A model generated the notes under the pieces. That model ran no database searches, was not told the DNA's origin, and was given only the letters and a program-made list of their open reading frames with translations. Below are positions 1 through 8,965 of a stretch of DNA of 64,000 nucleotides, piece by piece. The DNA comes from Agaribacillus aureus (GTDB taxonomy: Bacteria > Bacteroidota > Bacteroidia > Cytophagales > Cyclobacteriaceae). Position 1 is the stretch's first letter; every line of letters starts with the position of its first letter. The translations under genes and the position numbers were made by a program. Location: NCBI GenBank assembly GCA_030442055.1, contig JAUJEB010000012.1, forward strand, positions 62,001 through 126,000. Reading direction: 5' to 3'.

Positions 1-513
1 GAAGAGGTTTTTCCGCTTGATTTCTTCGGGTGTCAGCTTCGCTAATTCCTCAAATGATGTCACATTTTTTGGTAGCCTGGCAATAGGGCCAGCCATGATA
101 GGCTTTTGGTTACCGGACATAAATTCTCCGGACACAGTTTTACCACTAAAGTCATACCTGCTGTCCATATATTTACGTACATCTGCCATTAGTGTAGGCT
201 TCTGTCGCTTATGGAAGGCCAGCCATTCATCGAATGTCATAGGCAACTCAGGTGAGCCAAAGGAACTTTTACCACTGCCGGCATATTCCCATAGGTTAAA
301 TGGTTGTCTTTCCCCTTTTTTCAGATCGGGATAGGTTTTCAAACTGTCGACATAACTGCTTCCCAAACCATAATCACTTTCCTGGTAATCGGGTACCGTC
401 GCCCCTGGACTTTGCAACATATGCAGCCGGTCGTTGGCCAGTTGAAAGCCTACCGCGCCGAAAAAAAGCAGCGAAACCAATACCAACCCTATTTTTTTAT
501 GCTTTGTATTCAT
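1..513 (-). CDS. N-terminally anchored hypothetical protein, truncated by window edge
   Basis: An open frame of 171 codons runs from an ATG at 513 to the window edge without a stop, so the C-terminus lies outside. The protein starts MNTKHKKIG and has a hydrophobic stretch at about residues 8-24, consistent with a signal anchor or uncleaved signal peptide and periplasmic location. The rest is hydrophilic, rich in Lys, Pro and Tyr, ending in TPEEIKRKNLF. No CxxCH haem motif, lipobox or catalytic signature is visible in this part. It is divergent from the response regulator at 635 with 121 bp between them. I do not recognise the family. Confidence 0.75.
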   Translation of the reverse strand, partial: MNTKHKKIGLVLVSLLFFGAVGFQLANDRLHMLQSPGATVPDYQESDYGLGSSYVDSLKTYPDLKKGERQPFNLWEYAGSGKSSFGSPELPMTFDEWLAFHKRQKPTLMADVRKYMDSRYDFSGKTVSGEFMSGNQKPIMAGPIARLPKNVTSFEELAKLTPEEIKRKNLF

Positions 514-634
514 GGTCTTTGATGATTACTGATAGCATTTATTGTAATTTTAAGCTTAAATTAAGAGGTTGATGTCTGCCAGGTGGGAAGAAGTGATGAA
601 CGAGCGGTTTCGAATGATGAAACTTTAAAAGAAA

Positions 635-1327
635 ATGATAAAACTTAAACGTTGCCTGATCATTGACGATGATCCGTTGATTTGCGACTTGCTGGAACAT
701 TTTTGCTCCAAGGTGGAGCTGATCACAGAGGTGACAGTTTCCAATTCAGGTTTTGAATCGGTGAATCTCATGGGTCAATATCATTTTGACCTGATCCTAC
801 TGGATTACGACCTGCCCGATATCACGGGCAAACAAATACTTCCATTAATAAACAAAGAGACCGCGGTGATCATGATAACGTCCAACAAGGACTTTGGTTA
901 TGAATCCTACAACTATGATCAGATTGTTGATTATTTAGTGAAGCCCATTGAGTTTGCCCGATTCTTTAAAGGGATTCAAAAGGCCTGTCAAAAAATAGCC
1001 AGTGGACCTGACCGCAAAGGTCAGCTGTTTTTGAAAGAGGGTAATGCTTTTACAAAAGTAGCGCTCGATGAAACCTTATTTATCAAATCAGCTGGCAATT
1101 ATCTTGAATTTGTCTTTACTAACAAAAAAGTCATGACGATCATGACCATGAAGGAGGTGGAACAGAAATTACCGCCAAACTTCCAGAGGATCCACCGTTC
1201 TTATATTGTCAATATTGAGCAGATAGATAGTATTTCAAATGCGGAGGTTAAAATAAAAAACCATGAGATCCCGATAAGCGCGACATTTGAGAGTGAGCTG
1301 TTGCGGAAAATCAATCTGCTAAATTGA
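635..1327 (+). CDS. LytTR-family response regulator
   Basis: Two-domain transcription factor of 230 aa. Residues 5-120 form a receiver domain with the acidic pair at D11/D12, the phospho-acceptor D57 in LILLDYDLP and the conserved Lys in VKPIEF. Residues about 130-228 form a LytTR DNA-binding domain, with KSAGNYLEF and the typical FQRIHRSYIVN segment. LytTR regulators bind pairs of short direct repeats and usually pair with a histidine kinase. Its last 17 bp overlap the 3' end of the hybrid kinase on the other strand, so the two may be linked in function, but the convergent layout does not prove it. Confidence 0.93.
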   Translation: MIKLKRCLIIDDDPLICDLLEHFCSKVELITEVTVSNSGFESVNLMGQYHFDLILLDYDLPDITGKQILPLINKETAVIMITSNKDFGYESYNYDQIVDYLVKPIEFARFFKGIQKACQKIASGPDRKGQLFLKEGNAFTKVALDETLFIKSAGNYLEFVFTNKKVMTIMTMKEVEQKLPPNFQRIHRSYIVNIEQIDSISNAEVKIKNHEIPISATFESELLRKINLLN

Positions 1328-3962
1328 TCCGGAGCTCATTTCTGAAATAGCATAACATAAATTTTACTTGGTTGAGCAAAAGGTCCAGTGTGTCTGGTTG
1401 AAGATCTTCAATCCTTTCAGGCAATGCCTCTTTAAGCCGGGTCAGCTGCATGGCGTTTATGTGGGTTGCAATTTTATGTTTGATGGCGCTCCATTCTTTT
1501 TGATCTTTGGATGTTGATAGCCTATTGAATCGCAGCAGGTATTGATCAAACTCTTTATCTAGAATTTTTAGATAATTGACGATTTTTTCCTTTTTATGAT
1601 CATATTGCTCGTAGGTAGATTTTAATTGAGGAACATCGTATTCATTCCCGCCAAGAACTGAAATTATTTTGTCTACCAGCTGGTTCAGATCGACGGGTTT
1701 CTGGAAATAGTCTGCGTTCAGGTCCTTATGTTTTGAGGAATCAAAAGCGGAGGTGATGACGATGGGGATATTGTATTGTGAAAGTTCTTGCCTCACGTAT
1801 TTAGTGATCAGCTCGGAATCCAACATTAAATCAGTAAGCAGCAACTCAAAATGATTGTTATCTAAAAGTTGCAAAGCCTGTCGCATGGAATTAGTCTGAA
1901 CAACTGCGATACCCACTGCCTCCAGCGTATTTTTGACCATCAATTGGGAGGAAATATCATCTTCTATATGTAGGACGTGGTAGGTTGCCTGTAGTTTTGG
2001 GTATGAAAGTACAGCTTCTGAAGCCGGAGAGGAATCGGGAGGAGCAACTTCAGCGGGAATAGAAAAATTGAAGATGGATCCTTTGCCTAATTCTGACGTT
2101 ACGTTTAAGTCGCCGCCAAACAGGTCCACTAATTTTTTAACAATAGATAACCCCAGCCCAAACCCATCAATTCTCAAAGTATTTTCATTCATAACCCTAA
2201 AAAAACGCTCCTTAATATTGAGCAGGTTTTGGGGATCAATGCCACGGCCCGTATCGCGTACATCTATGGTAAGGTGGCTTCGTTCCCTTTCAAGTACACC
2301 GGCCTGAATATCAATTTGTCCACTGGCAGTATATTTTATCGCGTTGACCAGTAAATTAGTCACGATCTGGTTGAACCTTAACGGATCGATCAGGTAATAT
2401 TTTTCCTTTAATTCACTGGAAACGGTCAGGCTAAGTTCCAGCCCTTTTTGTATAGTATCAAACCGGTAGCTTGAAACGATCGTCTGCAATTGTTCGTCCA
2501 CATTGGTTGCTACGCGATGGAGGGTAATCCGTCCTTCCATCAGTTTTTGCTGATCAAGGATATCGTGCATCAACCCATTTAAATTACCGGCGCTCCGTTG
2601 TAAAGAGTCGATGATAGGAATCTGTGCGGAAGATGGTTTGTTTTTGTGGAGTAGCTTGGTCAATCCCAGAATAGCATTTAGCGGCGTACGAAGCTCATGG
2701 CTCATGTTTTGTAAAAATTCATTCTTTTCGGCGACAGCCTTTTTCTCCCTTTTCAGCGATTCTTTTAGTTCAACGACACGGAAATCGATCTCTTTTCGCA
2801 TAGTGGAAAATGAACGGGCCAATAATCCGATCTCGTCTTTTCGTTTTTTGATCTTTGTTAAATGATCACTGGGAACCTTGCCCTTTTCATAGTCGCTGAT
2901 GGCCAGGGTGATTTTGGACAGCTTTCTGGAAAAGAAATTGGTGTAAAGATAAATCAGCGCCAAAAGAAACAGGCAGACGATGATAACCATCAACAACGAA
3001 TCGCGGTTGACCTTGGCTACATTGGCCAGAACCGCTTCCTTACTGGCGGTGGTGATAAGATATAAACGATGCAATCCATCGGAATAGGACATCTCGTCGA
3101 GGTGATACAGGTGCGGTACCTTTTGACGGTTTAAAAACACACCATTCCTGTTTGTTTCCAATAAAAAGTCCTTTAAAACGATATCATAATCGTTTGTCAT
3201 CGCCTCGCCGGTACCAAGTTGTCTCCCAAAACGTTTTATCGTGTCGTTGGCATATTTATATTCCCCTCGATCGTCTATGATCAGACTTGCTATCTCCTGT
3301 TTTCCGATTTGATTTACTTCTTCAAAAAAAGCTGAAACGTCCACATTTATTACCAGCAATGTTTTTAGTTGATCTTCTTGGTTGAAAACCTTGCCGATAG
3401 CTCTGAGCGTTGGGATATGTGGCCTGCTGATTTTGCCAAACTCCTCATTTAAGCTAATTTCAGAGTAATAAAAGCTTTCATCATCCATGGCCATTGCCTC
3501 CTTGTAATACTTTTTCTCACCCTTGTGCTGCAGCCGGTCGAAAGATACCTTTTCAACATATTCATTAACCTTTTCATATTTAATGATCTCCTTGCCGTCG
3601 TCATCAACATCCAATAGCCTGATTTGAAAATAATTTGGTTTTTCACTTAGAATAATAGGGAAAGACTTTTCGAGCGTGCTATGGTTTTCAGCGGAGGGAT
3701 TATTAACATAATCATCAATAGCCGGACTTTTTGAGATCAGGGCGATGTCGTTGGCTACTTCATTCAGCATGGAATAAAATGATTTTTTGACAAGGCTTGA
3801 TGCATGCAACATCTGGTCCTGACTATAATCGGAGATAACCCCGGACGCTTGCCGGTTAATGAGATATCCCAAAAGAAACAGCGCCACCACAATGACGGTT
3901 GTGAAAAGCATGGCGGATTTGATGACGATGGAGTTCCAAAAACTCATTTTTTCGTTGGACAT
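1311..3962 (-). CDS. Membrane hybrid histidine kinase with C-terminal receiver and Hpt-like region
   Basis: Inner-membrane sensor kinase of 883 aa. A transmembrane helix at about 14-34 is followed by a periplasmic sensor region (35-320), a second helix (about 322-344) and a HAMP-like linker. The dimerisation domain has H422 in NMSHELRTPLNA. The ATPase domain has NLLVNAIKY (N box), DTGRGID and GFGLGLS. A receiver domain follows (acidic D668/D669, phospho-acceptor D711 in LLTDLML, K755). The last 100 residues contain SAIKHKIATHI, resembling the phosphotransfer helix of an Hpt domain with H829 or H834 as acceptor. This supports an internal His-Asp-His relay that could pass phosphate to a separate regulator such as the LytTR protein it overlaps. 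The input signal is unknown. Confidence 0.92.
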   Translation of the reverse strand: MSNEKMSFWNSIVIKSAMLFTTVIVVALFLLGYLINRQASGVISDYSQDQMLHASSLVKKSFYSMLNEVANDIALISKSPAIDDYVNNPSAENHSTLEKSFPIILSEKPNYFQIRLLDVDDDGKEIIKYEKVNEYVEKVSFDRLQHKGEKKYYKEAMAMDDESFYYSEISLNEEFGKISRPHIPTLRAIGKVFNQEDQLKTLLVINVDVSAFFEEVNQIGKQEIASLIIDDRGEYKYANDTIKRFGRQLGTGEAMTNDYDIVLKDFLLETNRNGVFLNRQKVPHLYHLDEMSYSDGLHRLYLITTASKEAVLANVAKVNRDSLLMVIIVCLFLLALIYLYTNFFSRKLSKITLAISDYEKGKVPSDHLTKIKKRKDEIGLLARSFSTMRKEIDFRVVELKESLKREKKAVAEKNEFLQNMSHELRTPLNAILGLTKLLHKNKPSSAQIPIIDSLQRSAGNLNGLMHDILDQQKLMEGRITLHRVATNVDEQLQTIVSSYRFDTIQKGLELSLTVSSELKEKYYLIDPLRFNQIVTNLLVNAIKYTASGQIDIQAGVLERERSHLTIDVRDTGRGIDPQNLLNIKERFFRVMNENTLRIDGFGLGLSIVKKLVDLFGGDLNVTSELGKGSIFNFSIPAEVAPPDSSPASEAVLSYPKLQATYHVLHIEDDISSQLMVKNTLEAVGIAVVQTNSMRQALQLLDNNHFELLLTDLMLDSELITKYVRQELSQYNIPIVITSAFDSSKHKDLNADYFQKPVDLNQLVDKIISVLGGNEYDVPQLKSTYEQYDHKKEKIVNYLKILDKEFDQYLLRFNRLSTSKDQKEWSAIKHKIATHINAMQLTRLKEALPERIEDLQPDTLDLLLNQVKFMLCYFRNELRINLAD

Positions 3963-4036
3963 AAATATTTATTCTGAAAACCGTATTTAATACCATAAAA
4001 ATAGAAAAAATCAATTATTTGAAGACCCCGGTCTCC

Positions 4037-4079
4037 CGGGCCTGTGAAAATCACACATCCGCTTATTAACACAGGCCCG
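4037..4079 (-). terminator. Hairpin downstream of the DUF2892 gene
   Basis: A perfect 10-bp inverted repeat (CGGGCCTGTG at 4037-4046, CACAGGCCCG at 4070-4079) lies 16 bp past the stop of the small membrane gene and upstream of the kinase start. The GC-rich stem fits an intrinsic terminator for the minus-strand gene, but no clear T tract follows, so it could instead be an mRNA-stabilising hairpin. Confidence 0.4.
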
Positions 4080-4095
4080 TTAGATCCGGCCGGGT

Positions 4096-4281
4096 TTAAT
4101 CCTTTACGCCAAATTTACCCAAAATGGTATCCATCAAACACCATTTTGTCAAAGATGATTGCAATAAATTGGCACCGACAAAGACGGTAAACCAGCACCA
4201 GTTCCGATTGACGTAAATGGCCAGTATTAAACTAATTAGAATAAAGCTTCCTGCTATTCCTCTCACAATTCTGTTTTTCAT
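4096..4281 (-). CDS. DUF2892 (YgaP-type transmembrane domain) protein
   Basis: A 61-aa membrane protein. It begins MKNRIVRGIAGSFIL, has a first hydrophobic helix (about 8-24) and a second hydrophobic stretch (about 28-44), then SLTKWCLMDTILGKFG. This matches the small DUF2892 family, where an N-terminal Arg-rich start, a two-helix hairpin and a Cys near the C-terminus in a TxxCP-like context are typical; here the Pro after the Cys is Leu. The domain is found alone or fused to rhodanese in YgaP. No fusion is seen here. Function is not established; the neighbours give no hint. Confidence 0.8.
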   Translation of the reverse strand: MKNRIVRGIAGSFILISLILAIYVNRNWCWFTVFVGANLLQSSLTKWCLMDTILGKFGVKD

Positions 4282-4339
4282 AATTTAAGTGGTTTAGGTT
4301 CTAAATCAATTATTTACAAAACACTCCATCGATCTCCTC

Positions 4340-5612
4340 CGTCATTGCGACAAGCGAGTGCGCGAGCGAGGAAGCAATCCCAAGGCCTGTACCTCCTCCC
4401 TCGGTTTACACACTACTCCTTGCCGGTTGCCTGCCCTAGCTCGCAAAGGGGTGTTGTGCGTAGGCCGGGTTTGCAGCCCTTAGCTGAGGGATCGCTTCAC
4501 AACCCGCCCGCTAGACCCACCCATTGCTCGCGATGACGCGTCACGGGATGGAATGGATCGTTATATTCACTTTATATAATAATTCACCAAATCTCCACCC
4601 ATCACCCCCTTCGTCATTGCGATGAGTGAGTGTGCGAGCGAAGAAGCAATCCCTTAGCTTGTACTGCCTCCCTCAGTTTACACACCGCTCTTTGCCGGTT
4701 GCCTGCCCTGGCTCGCAAAGGAGTGTTGTGCGTAGGCCAGGTTTGCAGCCCTTAGCTGAGGGATCGCTTCACAACCCGCCCGCTAGACCCACCCATTGCT
4801 CGCGATGACGCGTCACGGGATGGAATGGATCGTTATATTCACTTTATATAATAATTCACCAAATCTCCACCCATCACCCCCTTCGTCATTGCGATGAGTG
4901 AGTGTGCGAGCGAAGAAGCAATCCCTTAGCTTGTACTGCCTCCCTCAGTTTACACACCGCTCTTTGCCGGTTGCCTGCCTTGGCTCGCAAAGGAGTGTTG
5001 TGCGTAGGCCAGGTTTGCAGCCCTTAGCTGAGGGATCGCTTCACAACCCACCTTCAGGGCCAGCCCATTGTTCGCGATGACGCATCATATGGCGAGATGG
5101 GTGGTATTAACCTTGTATAATTATTTACCCCACTCACATCAACCCTCTCCGTCATTGCGACAAGCGAGTGCGCGAGCGAGGAAGCAATCCCCAGGCCTGT
5201 ACCGCCTCCCTCAGTTTACACGCCGTTCCTTGCGGGTTGCCTGCCTTGGCTCGCAAAGGAGTATTGTGCGTAGGCCAGGTTTGCAGCCCTTAGCTAAGGG
5301 ATCGCTTCACAACCCACCTGCAGGACCCACCCATTGCTCGCGATGACGCATCATAGAGCGGGTTATATTCACTTTATATAATAATTCGCCAAATCTCCAC
5401 CCATCACCCCCTTCGTCATTGCGATGAGCGAGTGTGCGAGCGAAGAAGCAATCCCTTAGCTTGTACTGCCTCTCTCAGTTTACACACTGCTCTTTGCCGG
5501 TTGCCTGCCTTGGCTCGCAAAGGAGTGTTGTGCGTAGGCCAGGTTTGCAGCCCTTAGCTGAGGGATCACTTCACAACCCACCCACAGGGCCACCGCGTTG
5601 TTCGTGATGACG
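4340..5612. repeat. Tandem array of five 199-bp palindromic repeat units
   Basis: Five units, each exactly 199 bp, lie at 4340-4538, 4612-4810, 4884-5082, 5150-5348 and 5414-5612, with spacers of 73, 73, 67 and 65 bp. Each unit starts CGTCATTGCGA and ends with its near-complement TCGCGATGACG (unit 5: TTCGTGATGACG). An inner pair, GAAGCAATCCC and GGGATCGCTTC, makes the unit an imperfect palindrome. Units 1 and 4 share one sequence subtype (GACAAGCGAGTGCGCG near the start) and units 2, 3 and 5 another (GATGAGTGAGTG or GATGAGCGAGTG). Spacers 1 and 2 are identical and spacer 4 is a close variant. The short open frames inside the units follow the repeat and are not treated as genes. A degenerate sixth copy lies at 13285. 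Confidence 0.92.
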
Positions 5613-5667
5613 ACGGGCGGGTTAAGGGGGAGGTGTGCTTATGTTGCCTATTGTTATTAATCTCCTG

Positions 5668-8600
5668 TTATCCGTGTTTTTTACGTTCTATTAAATACCA
5701 TACCAGCGGCACAACCAGCAAGGTCAGAAAGGTAGAAACGATGGATCCACCCATCAGAGAAATGGCCAATCCCTGAAATATAGGATCAAACAGTATGACG
5801 AAAGCGCCGATGACAACCGTTCCTGCGGTCAATAAAATGGGTGTTGTCCTCACAGCGCCGGCTTCGATGACGGCTTGTTTTAATGGGATGCCTTCTGCTA
5901 CTCGAAGGTTGATAAAATCTATCAGTAACACCGAATTCCTTACCATAATACCCGCCAATGCGATCATACCGATAAAAGAGGTCGCGGTGAAAAAGGCCCC
6001 GAGTAGCCAATGCCCCAGAACAATCCCGATCATTGAAAGTGGAATGGCTACCATCATCACGATAGGCGCTTTGAAGTTTTGGAACCAGCCTACAATGAGG
6101 ATATAAATAATGACAATGACACCCAGAAAAGCGATACCGAGGTCGCTGAATACTTCCAGGGTTATTTGCCATTCTCCATCCCATTTGACCGTGTAGTCGT
6201 CCTCAAGTTCGGGTTGCTCCATATACAGCTCACCCAGCCTGTAACCCGCCGGAAGTTTGATCTGCTTCAATTTTTCATCGAAGCCAAGAATGGCATATAC
6301 CGGGCTTTCCAGCTTTCCGGCCATGTCTGCAGTTACATAAACGACACGCTTCTGATTTTTCCGGTAAATGCTTTTTGCCCTGGTGGTTTCCTGAATACCG
6401 GCCAGATCCCCCACGGTGATCAGATTACCCTGCCGGGATTTTATGCGTAATTGGGCAATGTCCTTGATAGAAGACCTCTCTTTTTCGTCCAGGGCCAAAA
6501 CCAAACCCACCTGGCTGGCAGCGTGCTGATCATATAAATTGGTAATGGCTTGGTCCGATAAGGCCATATGCATGGTATGAACAATTTGCTGAGGCGCTAT
6601 GCCATACAACATGGCTTTTTCCTTATCGACGACAAACTCATATTCGGTTTGATCGGCTTCTACCATCCAATCGACATCTACGACATCACTGGTGTTGGTC
6701 AGCAAGGTTTTTAGCTGGTTGGCGATATCGATTTGGGTGTCATAATCCGGACCGTAGATCTCTGCCACGATCGTAGATAAAACCGGTGGGCCTGGCGGTA
6801 CTTCTATCATTTTTACATTGGCATTGTATTTTTTGGCGATTTGCTGAATGCCGGGCCTGAATGCGCTTGCAATGCCATGACTCTGCCTGTCTCTGTCTTT
6901 CTTATCCAAAATATTTACCTGAATATCAGCCATATTACTTCCTCCCCGCAAATCGTAATGACGCACCAAGCCGTTAAAAGTAATGGGTGCGGAGGTACCA
7001 ACATAGCTTTGGTAATTGACCACTTCCGGCCTGGCAGCAAGGTATTGTGCTATTTCCCGTGTTACCACGGCGGTACGTTCCAGGGTGGTACCTTCCGGCA
7101 TGTCAATAATTACCTGAAACTCATTCTTATTGTCGAAAGGCAACATTTTGACGGCCACCGATTTGGTAAAGAACATGACCACTGAGCCCATCAAAAGCAG
7201 GAAGGTTGTACCTAAAAATAACCAGCGTTTTGCGCGGTTTTCGATCAGGGGCTTTTCCAATTTTTCATACACTTTGTATATGAAGGTTTCTGCCATCGGT
7301 TTTTCAACTTTATCAGGCTGTGCCTTTTTATCTTTTTCCCGAAGAAACAGATAGCCTAAATAAGGAGTTATAGTAAGCGCCACAAACAATGACAGCAACA
7401 TAGCAATGGAAGCCCCAATCGGCATGGGAGACATATAAGGCCCCATTAACCCTGAAACAAAGGCCATAGGCAATACCGAGGCGATGACTGTAAATGTCGC
7501 CAGGATCGTCGGGTTGCCCACTTCGTTGATGGCGTAAAGAGCGGCCTGCTTAAACGGCAATTTCTTCAACTTGAAATGCCGGTGCATATTTTCGGCGATA
7601 ATGATGGAGTCATCAACCACTATCCCCGTTACAAACACCAGGGCGAACAGTGTAATGCGGTTCAGGGTATAATCCAGCATGTAATAGCTTAAAAGTGTCA
7701 ATGCGAATGTAATTGGCACTGATAAAAAAACAACCAGCCCGCCACGCCATCCCATCGCAAGCATCACCACCAGGGTTACGGCAATGATAGCGCCGACAAG
7801 GTGCATCAATAATTCCGATACTTTATGTGAAGCCGTCTCTCCATAGTTCCTGGTCACCTCGATATGGACATCATCAGGGAGCAGGTGGCTTTTTAGATGT
7901 GCCACTTTGTCAATAATTATATCCGCAATTTTCATGGCATCGGCGCCTTTGCGCTTGGCGATAGAAATGGTGACAGCAGGATATTCCGATTTGTAAGTGG
8001 ATGCTTTTTTACTACCCTGCCCAAAGCCTAAAGACACATAGTTATTGGGTAATTCCGGGCCATCCTGAATAGTGGCGAATTGTTTCAAATAAACAGGTTG
8101 CTGCTGTTGCACACCTACAACCAGGTTTTCAACATCTTCAACTGTTTCAAGAAATTTTCCTATATTTACCAGGAATTCCGTATCATTCCTATTAAAACTT
8201 CCGGCGCTTAATTGCTGGTTGCTGGCTTTGATCATTTCCGAAACGGTCAGAAAATCCAGTCCGCTCGCCGCCAGTTTATCCTTATCCAAAACAACGCGCA
8301 ACTGCCGGTTTCTCCCGCCTATCTGATGGGTAATGGCTACATCCTTTACTTTCTCTATTTCATGGGTAAGCTCCTGTGCAATTTGCTTAAGTTGATAGTC
8401 GTCATAGTTTTCGCTCCAGAGCGTTAGCCCCAGTATGGGCACATCATCGATAGCGCGCGTCTTTACCAGGGGAAAGGTAACACCCCGGGGCATCATATCC
8501 ATATGTTTGCTGATCTCGTTGTAAAGCTTCACAAACGAACGCTCGATATCTTCGCCAACGTAAAACTGCACAATGACCATGCCCTGTTCTTTCATGGAGG

Positions 8601-8862
8601 TGGAATAGACATATTCAACACCCTTGATGTTGGAGATTATTTTTTCCAAAGGTTTTGTAACACGCGATTCCACCTCGGTGGGACTTGCCCCCGGATAACC
8701 CACAAAAATGTCGGCGATCGGTACATCGATTTGGGGTTCCTCTTCTCTTGGAATCAGAAATGAACTGTATACCCCAATAACCATGAATACGATCATCAGA
8801 AGCACGGTGAGCTTAGAGTCGATAAAACCTTTGGCAATTTTTCCTGCTAATCCTTCTTTCAT
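5668..8862 (-). CDS. RND-family efflux permease (AcrB-like)
   Basis: Inner-membrane proton-driven pump, third gene of a tolC-adaptor-permease operon. The 1064-residue form has the family's usual size and layout: a first helix, a large periplasmic loop, helices 2-6, then a second periplasmic loop and six more helices. Helix 4 carries the proton-relay pair in GIVVDDSIIIAEN. Helix 10 has GIMVRNSVLLIDF, with Arg where AcrB has the key Lys. The frame extends to a GTG at 8889, but that part lies inside a repeat element shared with three other genes. I therefore chose the ATG at 8862 (MKEGLAGK). Substrate cannot be read from sequence; drug-type (HAE) or metal-type export are both possible. Confidence 0.93.
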   Translation of the reverse strand: MKEGLAGKIAKGFIDSKLTVLLMIVFMVIGVYSSFLIPREEEPQIDVPIADIFVGYPGASPTEVESRVTKPLEKIISNIKGVEYVYSTSMKEQGMVIVQFYVGEDIERSFVKLYNEISKHMDMMPRGVTFPLVKTRAIDDVPILGLTLWSENYDDYQLKQIAQELTHEIEKVKDVAITHQIGGRNRQLRVVLDKDKLAASGLDFLTVSEMIKASNQQLSAGSFNRNDTEFLVNIGKFLETVEDVENLVVGVQQQQPVYLKQFATIQDGPELPNNYVSLGFGQGSKKASTYKSEYPAVTISIAKRKGADAMKIADIIIDKVAHLKSHLLPDDVHIEVTRNYGETASHKVSELLMHLVGAIIAVTLVVMLAMGWRGGLVVFLSVPITFALTLLSYYMLDYTLNRITLFALVFVTGIVVDDSIIIAENMHRHFKLKKLPFKQAALYAINEVGNPTILATFTVIASVLPMAFVSGLMGPYMSPMPIGASIAMLLSLFVALTITPYLGYLFLREKDKKAQPDKVEKPMAETFIYKVYEKLEKPLIENRAKRWLFLGTTFLLLMGSVVMFFTKSVAVKMLPFDNKNEFQVIIDMPEGTTLERTAVVTREIAQYLAARPEVVNYQSYVGTSAPITFNGLVRHYDLRGGSNMADIQVNILDKKDRDRQSHGIASAFRPGIQQIAKKYNANVKMIEVPPGPPVLSTIVAEIYGPDYDTQIDIANQLKTLLTNTSDVVDVDWMVEADQTEYEFVVDKEKAMLYGIAPQQIVHTMHMALSDQAITNLYDQHAASQVGLVLALDEKERSSIKDIAQLRIKSRQGNLITVGDLAGIQETTRAKSIYRKNQKRVVYVTADMAGKLESPVYAILGFDEKLKQIKLPAGYRLGELYMEQPELEDDYTVKWDGEWQITLEVFSDLGIAFLGVIVIIYILIVGWFQNFKAPIVMMVAIPLSMIGIVLGHWLLGAFFTATSFIGMIALAGIMVRNSVLLIDFINLRVAEGIPLKQAVIEAGAVRTTPILLTAGTVVIGAFVILFDPIFQGLAISLMGGSIVSTFLTLLVVPLVWYLIERKKHG

Positions 8863-8950
8863 GTGTTTATAATTTATTTTTTCGATCACATGGAACCTCG
8901 CATATTATAATCATTCCTTTGAATGTCAATTACATCATGCTCGGTTTCAT
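8863..8950 (-). repeat. Leader element, copy A (between adaptor and RND pump)
   Basis: One of four copies of an element that ends exactly at a start codon. On the minus strand it reads ATGAAACCGAGCATGATGTAAT (left arm, 8950-8929), a short spacer, then an arm ending in ATGCGAGGTTCCATGTG (about 8915-8886), and finally an A/T-rich leader with AAATTATAAACAC before the RND start codon. The two arms are imperfect inverted repeats (16 of 22 positions). It fills nearly all the space between the adaptor gene and the permease gene. Confidence 0.8.
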
Positions 8951-8965
8951 CTGTTTTAAAATTGG

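Noticed and set aside
4345-5346. Several open frames of 60-92 codons in the repeat array
   Set aside because: They track the palindromic repeat, are near-identical by descent, lack start signals and have no protein-like features; they are by-products of the repeat.
4340-5612. Possible CRISPR array
   Set aside because: Units are 199 bp, palindromic, and spacers are similar to each other; no cas genes are near.
8863-8950. Riboswitch reading of the leader element
   Set aside because: The four copies precede unrelated genes, two inside operons, and the interior is not conserved; a repeat-derived leader fits better than a ligand-binding RNA.
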